Origin: Spirochaetia bacterium
GTDB lineage: Bacteria; Spirochaetota; Spirochaetia; Sphaerochaetales; Sphaerochaetaceae
Direction: 5' to 3'
NCBI GenBank assembly: GCA_022482625.1
Contig: JAKVOU010000001.1
Coordinates: 2,714,784-2,778,783 of the forward strand
DNA length: 64,000 bases
The translations under genes were made by a program, and so were the position numbers. The notes below the pieces were generated by a model. It did no database searches, had not been told where the DNA came from, and was given only the letters and a program-made list of their open reading frames with translations. The stretch's first letter is position 1. Every line of letters begins with the position of its first letter. This document shows positions 45,799-54,541 of this stretch, one piece after another.

Positions 45799-46866
45799 AT
45801 GTCGGAACTGGTAGCATGTGTTGTAATTTCCATCATAGGAGGATTTGTAGCCCGAAAGCTTCATATACCGGCACCTTTCCTTGTCGGAGGCATCCTTGCT
45901 GTCGGTGGCTATAGCATCCTGCTTCGGCTTCATTGCCATTTTCCAGTGGTCAAGTTCTGGGTACAGGTCATAAGCGGGACATATATCGGCAGTACCATTG
46001 ACAGACATTACCTTGCGCAGAGTCGCAAATTGCTTTTTCCCATTGTATTCCTGGTGAGTGGGATGTTGGTCGTGAACCTAGGAATGGGAAGCTTGATTCA
46101 CTTTATGTCTGGCTATGATCTGCTGACGTGCCTGATGGGGACGATACCTGGGGGTGTGACCGAGACTGCTGTCATTGCCGAGCAATTCGGTGCTGATGTG
46201 TCGGTTGTCGCATTGCTTCAGCTGTGCAGATCGGTATTTTCCATCATGCTGTTCCCTTTCGTGATAAAGTGGTTGCTTCGTAAGCACCGCCACGGTCTTG
46301 AAGAACAGCTCCATGAGTTGCCTGCTCCTGCTGGAAAGGTAGGATCTGACGAGAGTGTTCGAACGAAGCTGCCACGGTTGTTGGCATCATTGTCCATCGG
46401 GACCATCGGTGGTTTCCTTGGACAGTATGTCCAGTCAATTCCTGCATCGGTCCTCGTGTGCTCCCTTCTTTGTGTCGGAGTTTACAACCTGAGTGTCCAC
46501 AAGGCCTACTTGCCCATGCAGGTGAAACGGGCAGGACAGGTCCTTACCGGTGTGTTCGTCGGTACGAAAATGACTTATGAGACGATTCTCAACCTAAGGT
46601 CGATCTTGCTTCCCGTGGTCATGCTGTTGACCGGATTCCTTGTCTTCCATACGCTCTTGGCTTTGCTGGCTTCCCGTGTATTCCGAATGGATTTAGGGAC
46701 TATGCTTTTTTCCTGCATTCCTGCCGGAGCCAGTGATGTAGCCTTGATTGCAGGAGACTTGGGTTGTGACGATCCCGGTATTACCCTGTTCCAGCTATCA
46801 CGTTTGATCTCCTGCATTCTTCTTTTCCCTGTGGTGCTTCTTCGCTTTGCGTCTCTGTTTTCCTAG
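45799..46866 (+). CDS. AbrB-family membrane protein
   Basis: A 355-residue inner-membrane protein with about ten hydrophobic segments, in two homologous halves (MGTIPGGVTETAVIAEQFGADVSVVALLQLCR and FSCIPAGASDVALIAGDLGCDDPGITLFQLSR), characteristic of the AbrB (formerly ammonia monooxygenase-like) family. Function is poorly defined; members are often found beside TTT transporters and may export or take up small carboxylates. Two bases after the isomerase stop, thus in the transketolase operon. Confidence 0.85.
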   Translation: MSELVACVVISIIGGFVARKLHIPAPFLVGGILAVGGYSILLRLHCHFPVVKFWVQVISGTYIGSTIDRHYLAQSRKLLFPIVFLVSGMLVVNLGMGSLIHFMSGYDLLTCLMGTIPGGVTETAVIAEQFGADVSVVALLQLCRSVFSIMLFPFVIKWLLRKHRHGLEEQLHELPAPAGKVGSDESVRTKLPRLLASLSIGTIGGFLGQYVQSIPASVLVCSLLCVGVYNLSVHKAYLPMQVKRAGQVLTGVFVGTKMTYETILNLRSILLPVVMLLTGFLVFHTLLALLASRVFRMDLGTMLFSCIPAGASDVALIAGDLGCDDPGITLFQLSRLISCILLFPVVLLRFASLFS

Positions 46867-47090
46867 AAACGGCTTTGATGATATTTTCTTCTGGGTCAGC
46901 ATTGAAAAAGGTTTACTTCCAGAGTGTTCGTGTTAGAATGGCATGCATATGAAAGAAGGCCTATCTCCGATTGAATGGAACGTGATGGCTGCCAGGTGGT
47001 ATGCACTGGCATATCTACTGCAGGTGAAGGTCCCATATGGATGTTCCTTTCTGATGATGGCAGGATTACATGCTTTGTAGGATATAACAG

Positions 47091-48956
47091 ATGACGAAGA
47101 TATTCTTTATTGTACCATATGAGGAACTTGAGGTGCTATTCCGTGAGGAAGCCTCCGTATACAATGTATCGAACATTGTGTGTGAATTCAAACATATCTA
47201 TGGAAGTGACTATACAAAGCTTTCTTCCATAGATGCCGACATCATCGTGGCTCGTGGAATTACTGCCCGAGCTGTGGAGGCTTGCCATCCTGATGCCAAT
47301 GTAATACCCATACCGATGGGTACGAATGACTTGCTGGAGGCATTGTACAAAAGCCGGGAACATTCGGCCAAGTGCATTGGTCTCCTTGCAGAAAGCAGAG
47401 AAGTATGCGATGCTGCCCATGTTTCACGGATGATAGGCAAAAAGGTAATCATGTACATTGCCAATGATCAGGAAGAAGTCAGGGCAGGAATCGACCTGTT
47501 GCGTTTTAAGGGTTGCTCTCTGTTCGTCGGAGGATTGACCATGGCACGCATCTGTGAAGAGAAGGGCTATGACTATATTTCCATCCAGACAGGACGACAT
47601 GCGGTCAAACGTGTGGTAAGGGATGCCATAGCTTCTGCCCGTTCCTTGGAGAAGGCAAAGGTCAGGACCAATCTGCTGGTTTCTTTGCTCAACAAGGGAG
47701 ATGATGCGATCGTGGCAATCGATAGCAAGGGTATGGTCATGGAAAGCAACCTGCTTGCTGACAATCTGTTTGGGAAAAAACTGACGGGAACTATTCTTGA
47801 GAAAGTATATTGCAATCAGGCTGTCAATCTGGCAATGGAGCTCGGTACAGAGAATGAGTTCATTGACGATATCGGCAAGGATCCGATGTTCATCACTTGC
47901 CAGCCCATCGGTAAGGATCCTATAGGATATAAGGTCCTGTTGATTTTCCATAGGATCGAAGCGATACGGAATGAAGAGAGCAAGATTCGCCGTGAATTGA
48001 GTAAGAAGGGACTCATTGCTCATTATACCTTTGGGAACATCATCACGGACAATGCACAGATGAAATTGCTGATTCTCAAGGCCAAGAGATATGCGTCGGT
48101 CGAAGGGTCAATCCTGCTTGTCGGCGAAACTGGAACAGGTAAGGAAATGTTCGCCCAGAGTATCCACAATGCTTCATCAAGACGTAACGGCCCGTTCGTT
48201 GCTCTCAACTGTGCTGCTTTGTCAGAACAGTTGTTGGAAAGTGAACTGTTCGGATATGCTCCAGGAGCCTTTACCGGTGCACGGAAAGAAGGCAAGGTCG
48301 GTTTGTTCGAACTGGCACATACGGGTACGATTTTCCTTGATGAGATAGGAGAGATGCCGATACAGTTACAGGCCAAGCTGCTGCGGGTACTGCAGGAACA
48401 TGAGATAATGCGTGTAGGTGGGGATTCGGTGATTCCGGTTGATGTCCGGGTCATCAGTGCGACGAATGTCGATATCAGTGAGCGGATCAAACACAATACG
48501 TTCAGACTTGATCTGTTCTATCGGCTGGGGCTGTTCATACTAAGTCTTCCTCCCTTACGGTCAAGGGAATCTGATATACCCTTGCTGTTTACATATTTTC
48601 TCAGGCAGTATTGCATTGCGGCCAAGCGTGAAGTCCCCCGGCTTACAACTTCTGCCTGTCGATTGCTAGAGGAGTATGCATGGCCCGGCAACATTAGGGA
48701 GCTGAAGAATGGAGCACAGCGGTTGGCTGTGTTGAATCGTTCCTCGATTGTCGATGAAACTGCTGTCCGTGACTTGGATATCAATACATCGATGTTCCAG
48801 AAGCAGGCCGTCGAACAGAAATCCACTCGGAAAATGAGTGCATGTGAGATTGCCATGCTATACAAGGAAAGCGGCTTGAGCAAGGAAGAATTTGCTGAGG
48901 AATTCGACATGAGTAGGACAACGCTATGGCGGAAACTGTCTGAAGCAAAGAAATAA
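47091..48956 (+). CDS. Sigma-54-dependent transcriptional activator, PrpR type
   Basis: A 621-residue enhancer-binding protein. Residues about 1-195 are a PrpR_N sensor domain; a PAS-like segment follows (DAIVAIDSKGMVMESN). The AAA+ domain has Walker A GETGTGKE (345-352), the sigma-54 contact loop GAFTGA (392-397) and Walker B GTIFLDEIGEM; a Fis-type helix-turn-helix ends the protein (GLSKEEFAEEFDMSRTTLWRKL). It activates sigma-54 promoters; two near-consensus examples and one degraded one lie downstream at 49.2, 63.1 and 56.2 kb. Preceded by a 224-base gap and a modest GGAT ribosome site. Effector probably a carboxylate (inference). Confidence 0.95.
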   Translation: MTKIFFIVPYEELEVLFREEASVYNVSNIVCEFKHIYGSDYTKLSSIDADIIVARGITARAVEACHPDANVIPIPMGTNDLLEALYKSREHSAKCIGLLAESREVCDAAHVSRMIGKKVIMYIANDQEEVRAGIDLLRFKGCSLFVGGLTMARICEEKGYDYISIQTGRHAVKRVVRDAIASARSLEKAKVRTNLLVSLLNKGDDAIVAIDSKGMVMESNLLADNLFGKKLTGTILEKVYCNQAVNLAMELGTENEFIDDIGKDPMFITCQPIGKDPIGYKVLLIFHRIEAIRNEESKIRRELSKKGLIAHYTFGNIITDNAQMKLLILKAKRYASVEGSILLVGETGTGKEMFAQSIHNASSRRNGPFVALNCAALSEQLLESELFGYAPGAFTGARKEGKVGLFELAHTGTIFLDEIGEMPIQLQAKLLRVLQEHEIMRVGGDSVIPVDVRVISATNVDISERIKHNTFRLDLFYRLGLFILSLPPLRSRESDIPLLFTYFLRQYCIAAKREVPRLTTSACRLLEEYAWPGNIRELKNGAQRLAVLNRSSIVDETAVRDLDINTSMFQKQAVEQKSTRKMSACEIAMLYKESGLSKEEFAEEFDMSRTTLWRKLSEAKK

Positions 48957-48977
48957 TTCAGCATAGGACACGTTTTT

Positions 48978-49014
48978 GGCATGCTGCGTCAGAAGTCATT
49001 TACTTCTGTATGCC
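48978..49014 (+). terminator. Possible terminator hairpin after the sigma-54 activator
   Basis: CAGAAGT-N5-ACTTCTG stem nested inside GGCAT/ATGCC, 22 bases past the stop. No clear T-run follows, so this is weak. Confidence 0.35.
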
Positions 49015-49078
49015 GATGGGTCGTATGACCTTTCCTTATCTTTCTGTGTGGCTATGTTTTATCTGACTGTTCAGAACG

Positions 49079-49103
49079 TGTTTCATAGGTATTGAATGAA
49101 ACA
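49079..49103. promoter_or_regulatory. Upstream activator site, TGTTTCAT-N9-ATGAAACA
   Basis: A perfect inverted repeat with 8-base arms centred 146 bases before the -24 element of the sigma-54 promoter, the classic enhancer distance. The same arms recur at 54425-54438 and 62956-63002. Probably bound by the PrpR-type activator encoded just upstream. Confidence 0.7.
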
Positions 49104-49234
49104 TTCCATTGGTCCCAAGAGAAAAGTTGACAAATATGTCTAAGTAAATTTTTATATTTAATTTATTCTTGTATTTGTAAATAATCAAATATTTTCAATG
49201 ATTTTCAAGAGAAGGCCAACATGCGTATGTGCAG

Positions 49235-49251
49235 TTGGCATGTGTCTTGCT
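49235..49251 (+). promoter_or_regulatory. Sigma-54 promoter of the second TTT operon
   Basis: TTGGCATGTGTCTTGCT matches the -24/-12 consensus TTGGCACG-N4-TTGCW, with GG (49237-49238) and GC (49249-49250) separated by exactly 10 bases. The expected start near 49262 leaves an untranslated leader of about 330 bases before tctB. Confidence 0.82.
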
Positions 49252-49286
49252 GTAGTACTCCTTGAAAACAAAAGGGAGGAGTGTCT

Positions 49287-49319
49287 ATGGAAGTATCCGG
49301 ACCAATCCTAAGGATTTGA
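49287..49319 (+). CDS. Possible leader peptide of 10 residues
   Basis: ATG with a strong GGGAGGAG site 6 bases before it opens a frame encoding MEVSGPILRI and a stop. It lies in the long leader between the sigma-54 promoter and tctB. It could be a regulatory leader or the relic of a lost first gene. 49320-49587 contains no other recognisable feature. Confidence 0.3.
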   Translation: MEVSGPILRI

Positions 49320-49596
49320 CTGGGAAATACAACCGAAGTCAAACCGGAAGTAATTGTAAAATTATCGAATAGCAGCCTTCTTGTGAAGTATTGTCGTCCG
49401 TTGGCTACCGACGATTACAGGAGCCTTGACAGGATCCCGATGCTTACTGGAAAAACTTGCCTTATATATGGCGTCTAAGCTTTTATGTTTGGATATATAG
49501 TAGGATTCTGCTTTGTACCGTTGCACAGGATGGTTTTCAGACAATATGGCTGCAGATTTTAAGTGAAGAACAGATTGACGGAAAAGGATGCAAAAT

Positions 49597-50052
49597 ATGA
49601 GTAAGCTCGGCAGATTAAAGACGAAGATCATCATTCCGATTGTTGCTTTTGTCTTCGGTGCTGTTTTTTCTTTTCTTGGGATAACCAAGTATGGCTTTTA
49701 CCATGCAACAAAGGGGCCATTGCCCGGCTTTTTCCCGTCGATTGTCGGCATTTGCCTCATGATTGTCAGCGTGATGACATTGTTGCAGGTCAGATCGGAT
49801 GATGATCAACACAGCAGGAAGGAAAACTGGTATCCGGTTCTTGGTACCTTAGCCATCTTGCTAGGATGCTTGGTTTTTGGCATGTATCTGTCACTTGGGA
49901 TATTCCTGTTCTGGTGGGTACGTATCTATGAAAGGGCCAGCTGGAAGGCCACCATAATATGTTTCGTCATCATGGGAAGTATTGTGATCGGGGTCTTTGG
50001 CTGTTGGCTCAACATAGCTTTTCCCAAAGGTCTGCTGTTTAGCTGGATGTAA
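49597..50052 (+). CDS. tctB: Tripartite tricarboxylate transporter small subunit TctB
   Basis: A 151-residue membrane protein with four hydrophobic segments (IIIPIVAFVFGAVFSFLGI, LPGFFPSIVGICLMIVSVMTLL and two more). I prefer the ATG at 49597, with AAGG 9 bases upstream, over the ATG at 49588, which abuts that site. First transporter gene behind the sigma-54 promoter. Confidence 0.88.
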   Translation: MSKLGRLKTKIIIPIVAFVFGAVFSFLGITKYGFYHATKGPLPGFFPSIVGICLMIVSVMTLLQVRSDDDQHSRKENWYPVLGTLAILLGCLVFGMYLSLGIFLFWWVRIYERASWKATIICFVIMGSIVIGVFGCWLNIAFPKGLLFSWM

Positions 50053-50065
50053 AGGGGGTAGGTGA

Positions 50066-51565
50066 ATGCATAATCTCATGTTGCTGGGCAATGGTCTGCT
50101 CAATGTCCTGTCGATACAGAATCTATTGGTTACCGGCCTAGGGGCAATCCTTGGCTTGATGGTCGGAGCCATGCCTGGGATAGGTTCCTTGGCAGGTGTC
50201 GCATTGTTGCTTCCGCTTACCTATAAGTTCAATCCGACGACGGCAATCATCATGCTGGGGGCACTATATTATTCGAATATGTACGGAGGTTCATTCAGTG
50301 CCATTCTGTTGAATATTCCCGGGGACAGTCCTGCAGTTATGACGACATTGGACGGCTACCCTATGGCTACAGTAAAGAAACGACCTGGGCAAGCCTTGTA
50401 TACATCCAATCTATCCTCATTCATCGGTGGATTCATCGGTATTGGAATTCTCATATTCATGGGACCTGCATTGGCCGAGTTCGGATTGAAGTTTGGTCCT
50501 GTTGAAATGACAGCCCTGCTCTTGGTCGCTATGACCAGCATCGGATGGTTGGTGGGTGACAACCCTACGAAAGGTATTGTCCTTACACTTGCCGGAATAT
50601 TGGTTGCGACTGTAGGCATGGATACGCTGACGGGGTCACCGAGATATGATTTTGGCAACGTGTTCCTGCTGGGTGGTATACCTTTTATCCCGTTTGTTAT
50701 CGGTACTGTCGGTTTTGCCCAGGTCATGAAGTTGATTGATGAAAAGGATGTCGGTACAAAAACCATGGTCGAGGGAAAGATGTCCCTGAAGGGTTCCCTG
50801 CTGTCTCTACATGAGCTGCGCAGGCTGTTGCCTCCTGCCATCAGAAGCGGTTTCATGGGAACGTTCGTAGGAGTGTTACCCGGAGCCGGAGCTACGACGG
50901 GTTCATTCCTTGGCTATGCCATGCAGAAGGGTTTCAAGAGCGAAGAACCTTTGGGGACCGGTGCCATCGAAGGCATTGCTGCATGCGAAGCTGCGAACAA
51001 TGCCGCAGCTGCCGGTTCTTTTGCACCTTTGCTTGCCCTTGGAATCCCTGGCTCGGGTACAGGAGCTGTTCTTCTCGGTGGCTTGATGATGTGGGGGTTG
51101 AATCCCGGGCCTCTTCTGTTTTCCTCCCAACCCGAATTCTGTTGGAGTCTGATTGCTTCCTTGGTGTTGGCAAATCTGCTGACGCTGGCTATTGCCTTGG
51201 GAATCATTCCATGGATAACCCGGATTCTATCAGTTCCGATCAAGTTGATGGTTCCCTGTATCACGATCGTCTGTATCGTAGGTTCCTACAGCAGTACCAA
51301 TTCTCTGTACGGTGTCATCGTCATGTTGATATCCGGAGTCATCGGTTATCTCTGTGAGAAGAACGGGTATACTACGGCCCCTATGCTGCTTTCATTTGTA
51401 CTTGCGCCTCTGCTGGAATCAAACATGAGGAAATCCTTCATCATAAGTCACGGAAGCATCTCTATATTCTTTACAGAACCGATTGCTTGCTGTTTTATGG
51501 TTGTCTTGTTTGCAATCATTGCTACCCCAATCATCAGAGGGATACTATCAAGGGAAAAACGATAA
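50066..51565 (+). CDS. tctA: Tripartite tricarboxylate transporter large membrane subunit TctA
   Basis: A 499-residue channel protein with the TctA stretch GLGAILGLMVGAMPGIGSLAG and the AACEAANNAAAAGSFAPLLALGIPG motif; about 12 membrane segments. It forms a carboxylate importer with the flanking TctB and TctC. A GGGGGTAGGTG lies before the ATG. Confidence 0.94.
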   Translation: MHNLMLLGNGLLNVLSIQNLLVTGLGAILGLMVGAMPGIGSLAGVALLLPLTYKFNPTTAIIMLGALYYSNMYGGSFSAILLNIPGDSPAVMTTLDGYPMATVKKRPGQALYTSNLSSFIGGFIGIGILIFMGPALAEFGLKFGPVEMTALLLVAMTSIGWLVGDNPTKGIVLTLAGILVATVGMDTLTGSPRYDFGNVFLLGGIPFIPFVIGTVGFAQVMKLIDEKDVGTKTMVEGKMSLKGSLLSLHELRRLLPPAIRSGFMGTFVGVLPGAGATTGSFLGYAMQKGFKSEEPLGTGAIEGIAACEAANNAAAAGSFAPLLALGIPGSGTGAVLLGGLMMWGLNPGPLLFSSQPEFCWSLIASLVLANLLTLAIALGIIPWITRILSVPIKLMVPCITIVCIVGSYSSTNSLYGVIVMLISGVIGYLCEKNGYTTAPMLLSFVLAPLLESNMRKSFIISHGSISIFFTEPIACCFMVVLFAIIATPIIRGILSREKR

Positions 51566-51608
51566 CCTGAAAATTGAGGTTATCTTATTTACATAAAAGG
51601 AGTTGATT

Positions 51609-52592
51609 ATGTATAAAAAAATCTTGACAGTCGTTGCTGTCGCCTTATTGGCTTTTCCTGTCTTTGCAAACGGAGATAGTGAACAGAAAGCTGGAGGTAC
51701 CTTTGTCCCGACGCAGAACATCGAGTGGTACTGTACTTCGTCACCTGGAGGCGGAAGTGACATCTTTACCAGGACCCTTCAGGATATCATGACATCTGAA
51801 AAGCTAGTGAACGGCCAGAATATCATTATCCAGTATAAGACCGATGGGGCAGGAGAAGTCGGCAGGGCATTGGTCTCGACAGTAAAGGGTGTCAAGGCCG
51901 ACCACACCTTGCTGACATTCAACAGCGGAGATCTGATGCCGATGGATAAAAATACTGACCGCCGATTCTCTGATTTCCAGCCTATTGCCCATATGGCAGT
52001 CGACAACCATTTGATTTTTGTTACTCCTGATTCCCGGTTCAAGGACTTCAAGGAAGTCCTTGAAGCTCTGCAGAAGGGAGAAGATGTCGTGATGGCTGGT
52101 TCCAAGGGAGATGACATTGCCTGTCACGCTGCTTTGGTCAAGGAACTGGGTGTTTCTGCCGATCAGTTTGCTTTCATTGTGAATGATTCTTCAGGTACTG
52201 CCATTACCTCAATCCTAGGGAACCATGTGGATCTTCTTATCTGCAAACCTGCAGCTGCTTCCCAATATGTAGAAGCAGGACGTTTGATACCGATACTTGC
52301 ACTTGCTTCGAAACGGTTCCCTGGCAATCTGCAATCTGCACCGGTCCTTTCAGAGTTGGGATATCATGATGTTGAGGTGCCGAACTGGAGATCCGTCGTC
52401 GGTTCGAAGAACATGAGCCCTGAAGCAGTTGCCTATTGGAGTGACGTGTTCAAGAAAGTATCCCAGTCCTCTGCTTGGCAGGAGGGATATATCAACAAAC
52501 AGAAACTGGTTGCCGATTATATGGACTGTGTAACTTTCAAAGCATATGGAAGCAAGTTTGAAGCAGATTATCTGACTTCAATCGGGAAATGA
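51609..52592 (+). CDS. tctC: Tripartite tricarboxylate transporter substrate-binding protein TctC
   Basis: A 327-residue periplasmic binding protein. Sec signal MYKKILTVVAVALLAFPVF-ANGDSEQ; the mature protein starts NIEWYCTSSPGGGSDIFTRTL, the ligand-loop region in this family. It captures the TTT substrate. The ATG at 51609 follows AAAGGAG. Gene order tctB-tctA-tctC differs from the first TTT cluster. Confidence 0.93.
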   Translation: MYKKILTVVAVALLAFPVFANGDSEQKAGGTFVPTQNIEWYCTSSPGGGSDIFTRTLQDIMTSEKLVNGQNIIIQYKTDGAGEVGRALVSTVKGVKADHTLLTFNSGDLMPMDKNTDRRFSDFQPIAHMAVDNHLIFVTPDSRFKDFKEVLEALQKGEDVVMAGSKGDDIACHAALVKELGVSADQFAFIVNDSSGTAITSILGNHVDLLICKPAAASQYVEAGRLIPILALASKRFPGNLQSAPVLSELGYHDVEVPNWRSVVGSKNMSPEAVAYWSDVFKKVSQSSAWQEGYINKQKLVADYMDCVTFKAYGSKFEADYLTSIGK

Positions 52593-52669
52593 ATCATGGG
52601 TTCATCAATGATTTTGATATCAACTGCAGTACCTATACTGCAGGTCGATGTCAGTAAGGAGCGATCGAT

Positions 52670-53338
52670 ATGAAAAGTATCGGACTTATCTATACGGTAC
52701 GGCCAGTCCTGGACAGTTTTGTTCCACAATTGTCCAGGTTGGTCAAAGGACAGGTTACCTATCACAACCTGCTTGACGATTTCCTGGCTTCTGATCCTGG
52801 TCTGCGAGGATGTTTCAGCATAGACAACAAACTTCGTCTGTTCAACGATATCAGGAATATGGAAATGACAGGAGCTGGACTGATTGTAGTCACTTGCTCT
52901 ACCTTGACTCCGGCCGTGGAAGAAATACGGCCATTCATAAAAGTGCCTGTAATAGCCATCGATGATGCAATGTGTGAGTTGGCAGTGAAATCGGGCAGCC
53001 GAATCAGAGTCATCGCTACGGCCCGTAGTACGGTTGGACCCACTGAACAACATCTGCGTGCGACTGCTGTTCGATATGGTCTTCCCTTACCAGAAATCAT
53101 GTCTTCTGATGATTCCGAAGCCTATGAGGCGATGAAACGTGGCGACATGGAACTTCATGACAAACATGTATTGCAGACAATTGCCGATACATCTGGGTAT
53201 GATGTCATTGTCCTTGCCCAGGCATCCATGGCACATCTGGCCGATCAAGGTACCAGATTGTCTGGGATTCCTGTCCTTGGTTCGGTCCCGTCGTGTCAAG
53301 CGACTATTGCCGCTATGCTCAATAAGGAGAATGATTGA
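52670..53338 (+). CDS. Aspartate/glutamate/hydantoin racemase-family protein
   Basis: A 222-residue cytoplasmic protein of the Asp/Glu racemase superfamily. The first catalytic Cys is in IVVTCSTLTPAVE; the second-half cysteine position (usually GCTE-like) appears as VLAQASMAHL, with Ser/Ala instead of Cys, so a standard two-base racemase mechanism is doubtful; it may be a maleate isomerase-like or decarboxylase-like member. AAGGAG before the ATG. Probably converts the substrate of the adjacent TTT importer (inference). Confidence 0.8.
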   Translation: MKSIGLIYTVRPVLDSFVPQLSRLVKGQVTYHNLLDDFLASDPGLRGCFSIDNKLRLFNDIRNMEMTGAGLIVVTCSTLTPAVEEIRPFIKVPVIAIDDAMCELAVKSGSRIRVIATARSTVGPTEQHLRATAVRYGLPLPEIMSSDDSEAYEAMKRGDMELHDKHVLQTIADTSGYDVIVLAQASMAHLADQGTRLSGIPVLGSVPSCQATIAAMLNKEND

Positions 53339-53339
53339 A

Positions 53340-54251
53340 ATGAAGGTTCCTATCCGTTCATACTGCAGGCTCGGTATTGTCCATTCCATGGCTTATCCTG
53401 AAGCTGCCCAAGCTTCTTCATCGTTCATCCAGACTTTGCATCATCTCATGGAGGATCCTTGGTTTGACATCATTGAGCTGGGACAGCTGCCGTTTCCTGA
53501 ACAAGAAGCTGTTGTGGTGGAGAGCTGTGCCCAGGCCCATGTCGGCTGTACATACAGCGCACATGGAAGACTGTTCAGGACAGGGCTGAACATCAATTCC
53601 CTTGATGAAGCAGAACGACTTCAGGCAATCCGGGAACTTGAAGCCGGAGTGGATGAGGCTTATCGTCTCGGAGCTTTGGACTTTCAGTTTCTGTCACGGG
53701 GATGGTCTTCCGATGCTATTGATGAGCATTTGGCTGCCTTGGTTGATTCCACAGTTACGATTTGCAGATATGTAGCGGAAAAGGGTCAGATGCCTGTAGT
53801 ATTGGAGATATTCGACAACGATATTGATAAATGTTCTCTCATCGGACCTGCTCCGTTAGCCGCGCGATACGCTCAGGCCGTATGCCGGGAAGTGGACAAC
53901 TTCGGGCTTATGGTTGACTGCAGCCATATACCTATGCTGCGGGAGACGTTGGATGAGGCTATCGATCCTATACGAAAATATATCCGGCATGCTCATATGG
54001 GCAATACGTTGATTTCTGATCCATCGAATCCTTGTTATGGTGACCTTCATCCCCGCTTTGGATATCCTGGCAGTGAAAATAATACGGAATATCTTGCGGC
54101 CTATCTGTCAAAGCTTCTGGAGATAGGATATCTCAATCCTGTTTCGCGTCCTATTTTGAGTTTTGAAGTGAAGCCACGTCCCGATGAAAATCCGGAACTT
54201 GTCATCGCCGGTTGCAAGAGGATCCTGGATGAAGCTTGGCTGATGGTATAG
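53340..54251 (+). CDS. TIM-barrel isomerase/epimerase-like protein
   Basis: A 303-residue AP-endonuclease-2-like barrel: MPVVLEIFDNDIDK, FGLMVDCSHIPMLRE, KYIRHAHMGNTLIS and RPILSFEVKPRPDENPE supply Glu, Asp/His, His and Glu metal ligands. I start at the ATG at 53340, with AAGGAG 10 bases before it; an ATG 9 bases earlier is too close to that site, and the long open extension overlaps the racemase gene. Last gene of the second TTT operon; only a few bases separate it from the racemase. Confidence 0.8.
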   Translation: MKVPIRSYCRLGIVHSMAYPEAAQASSSFIQTLHHLMEDPWFDIIELGQLPFPEQEAVVVESCAQAHVGCTYSAHGRLFRTGLNINSLDEAERLQAIRELEAGVDEAYRLGALDFQFLSRGWSSDAIDEHLAALVDSTVTICRYVAEKGQMPVVLEIFDNDIDKCSLIGPAPLAARYAQAVCREVDNFGLMVDCSHIPMLRETLDEAIDPIRKYIRHAHMGNTLISDPSNPCYGDLHPRFGYPGSENNTEYLAAYLSKLLEIGYLNPVSRPILSFEVKPRPDENPELVIAGCKRILDEAWLMV

Positions 54252-54423
54252 TGCAGACTTGCCTGATGTTTTTCCAAGATAGTGAAGATGCAAACTAATC
54301 CTATTGTTGGTTCAGTCTGAAATCATTCTTATGCTTCTTTTTGAACATTGGCTGAACGTCATGTGATTTGCATAAAGGTATGAAGGGAATACCTTGTGAA
54401 TCTGTTTATTTGAATGATGGCTG

Positions 54424-54439
54424 TTGTTTCATGAAACAA
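54424..54439. promoter_or_regulatory. Upstream activator site TTGTTTCATGAAACAA
   Basis: A perfect 16-base palindrome made of overlapping TGTTTCAT/ATGAAACA arms. If the insertion sequence and one target copy are removed, its centre lies about 146 bases before the -24 element at 56197, the same distance as at the TTT promoter. The remainder of 54252-54541 shows nothing else. Confidence 0.6.
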
Positions 54440-54541
54440 TATTTGTAACATTGATAAAGGTATGATATTTTTCATTGATTTGAATTTTAGTAGAATATGA
54501 TAAGTAAGTTATGTTGGTTACAGTAAATAGTATATATATCA

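Noticed and set aside
47012-47036. CTGGCATATCTACTGCAG as a sigma-54 promoter of the activator gene
   Set aside because: The spacing fits GG-N10-GC but the -12 element is poor and no TGTTTCAT site lies upstream; too weak to list.
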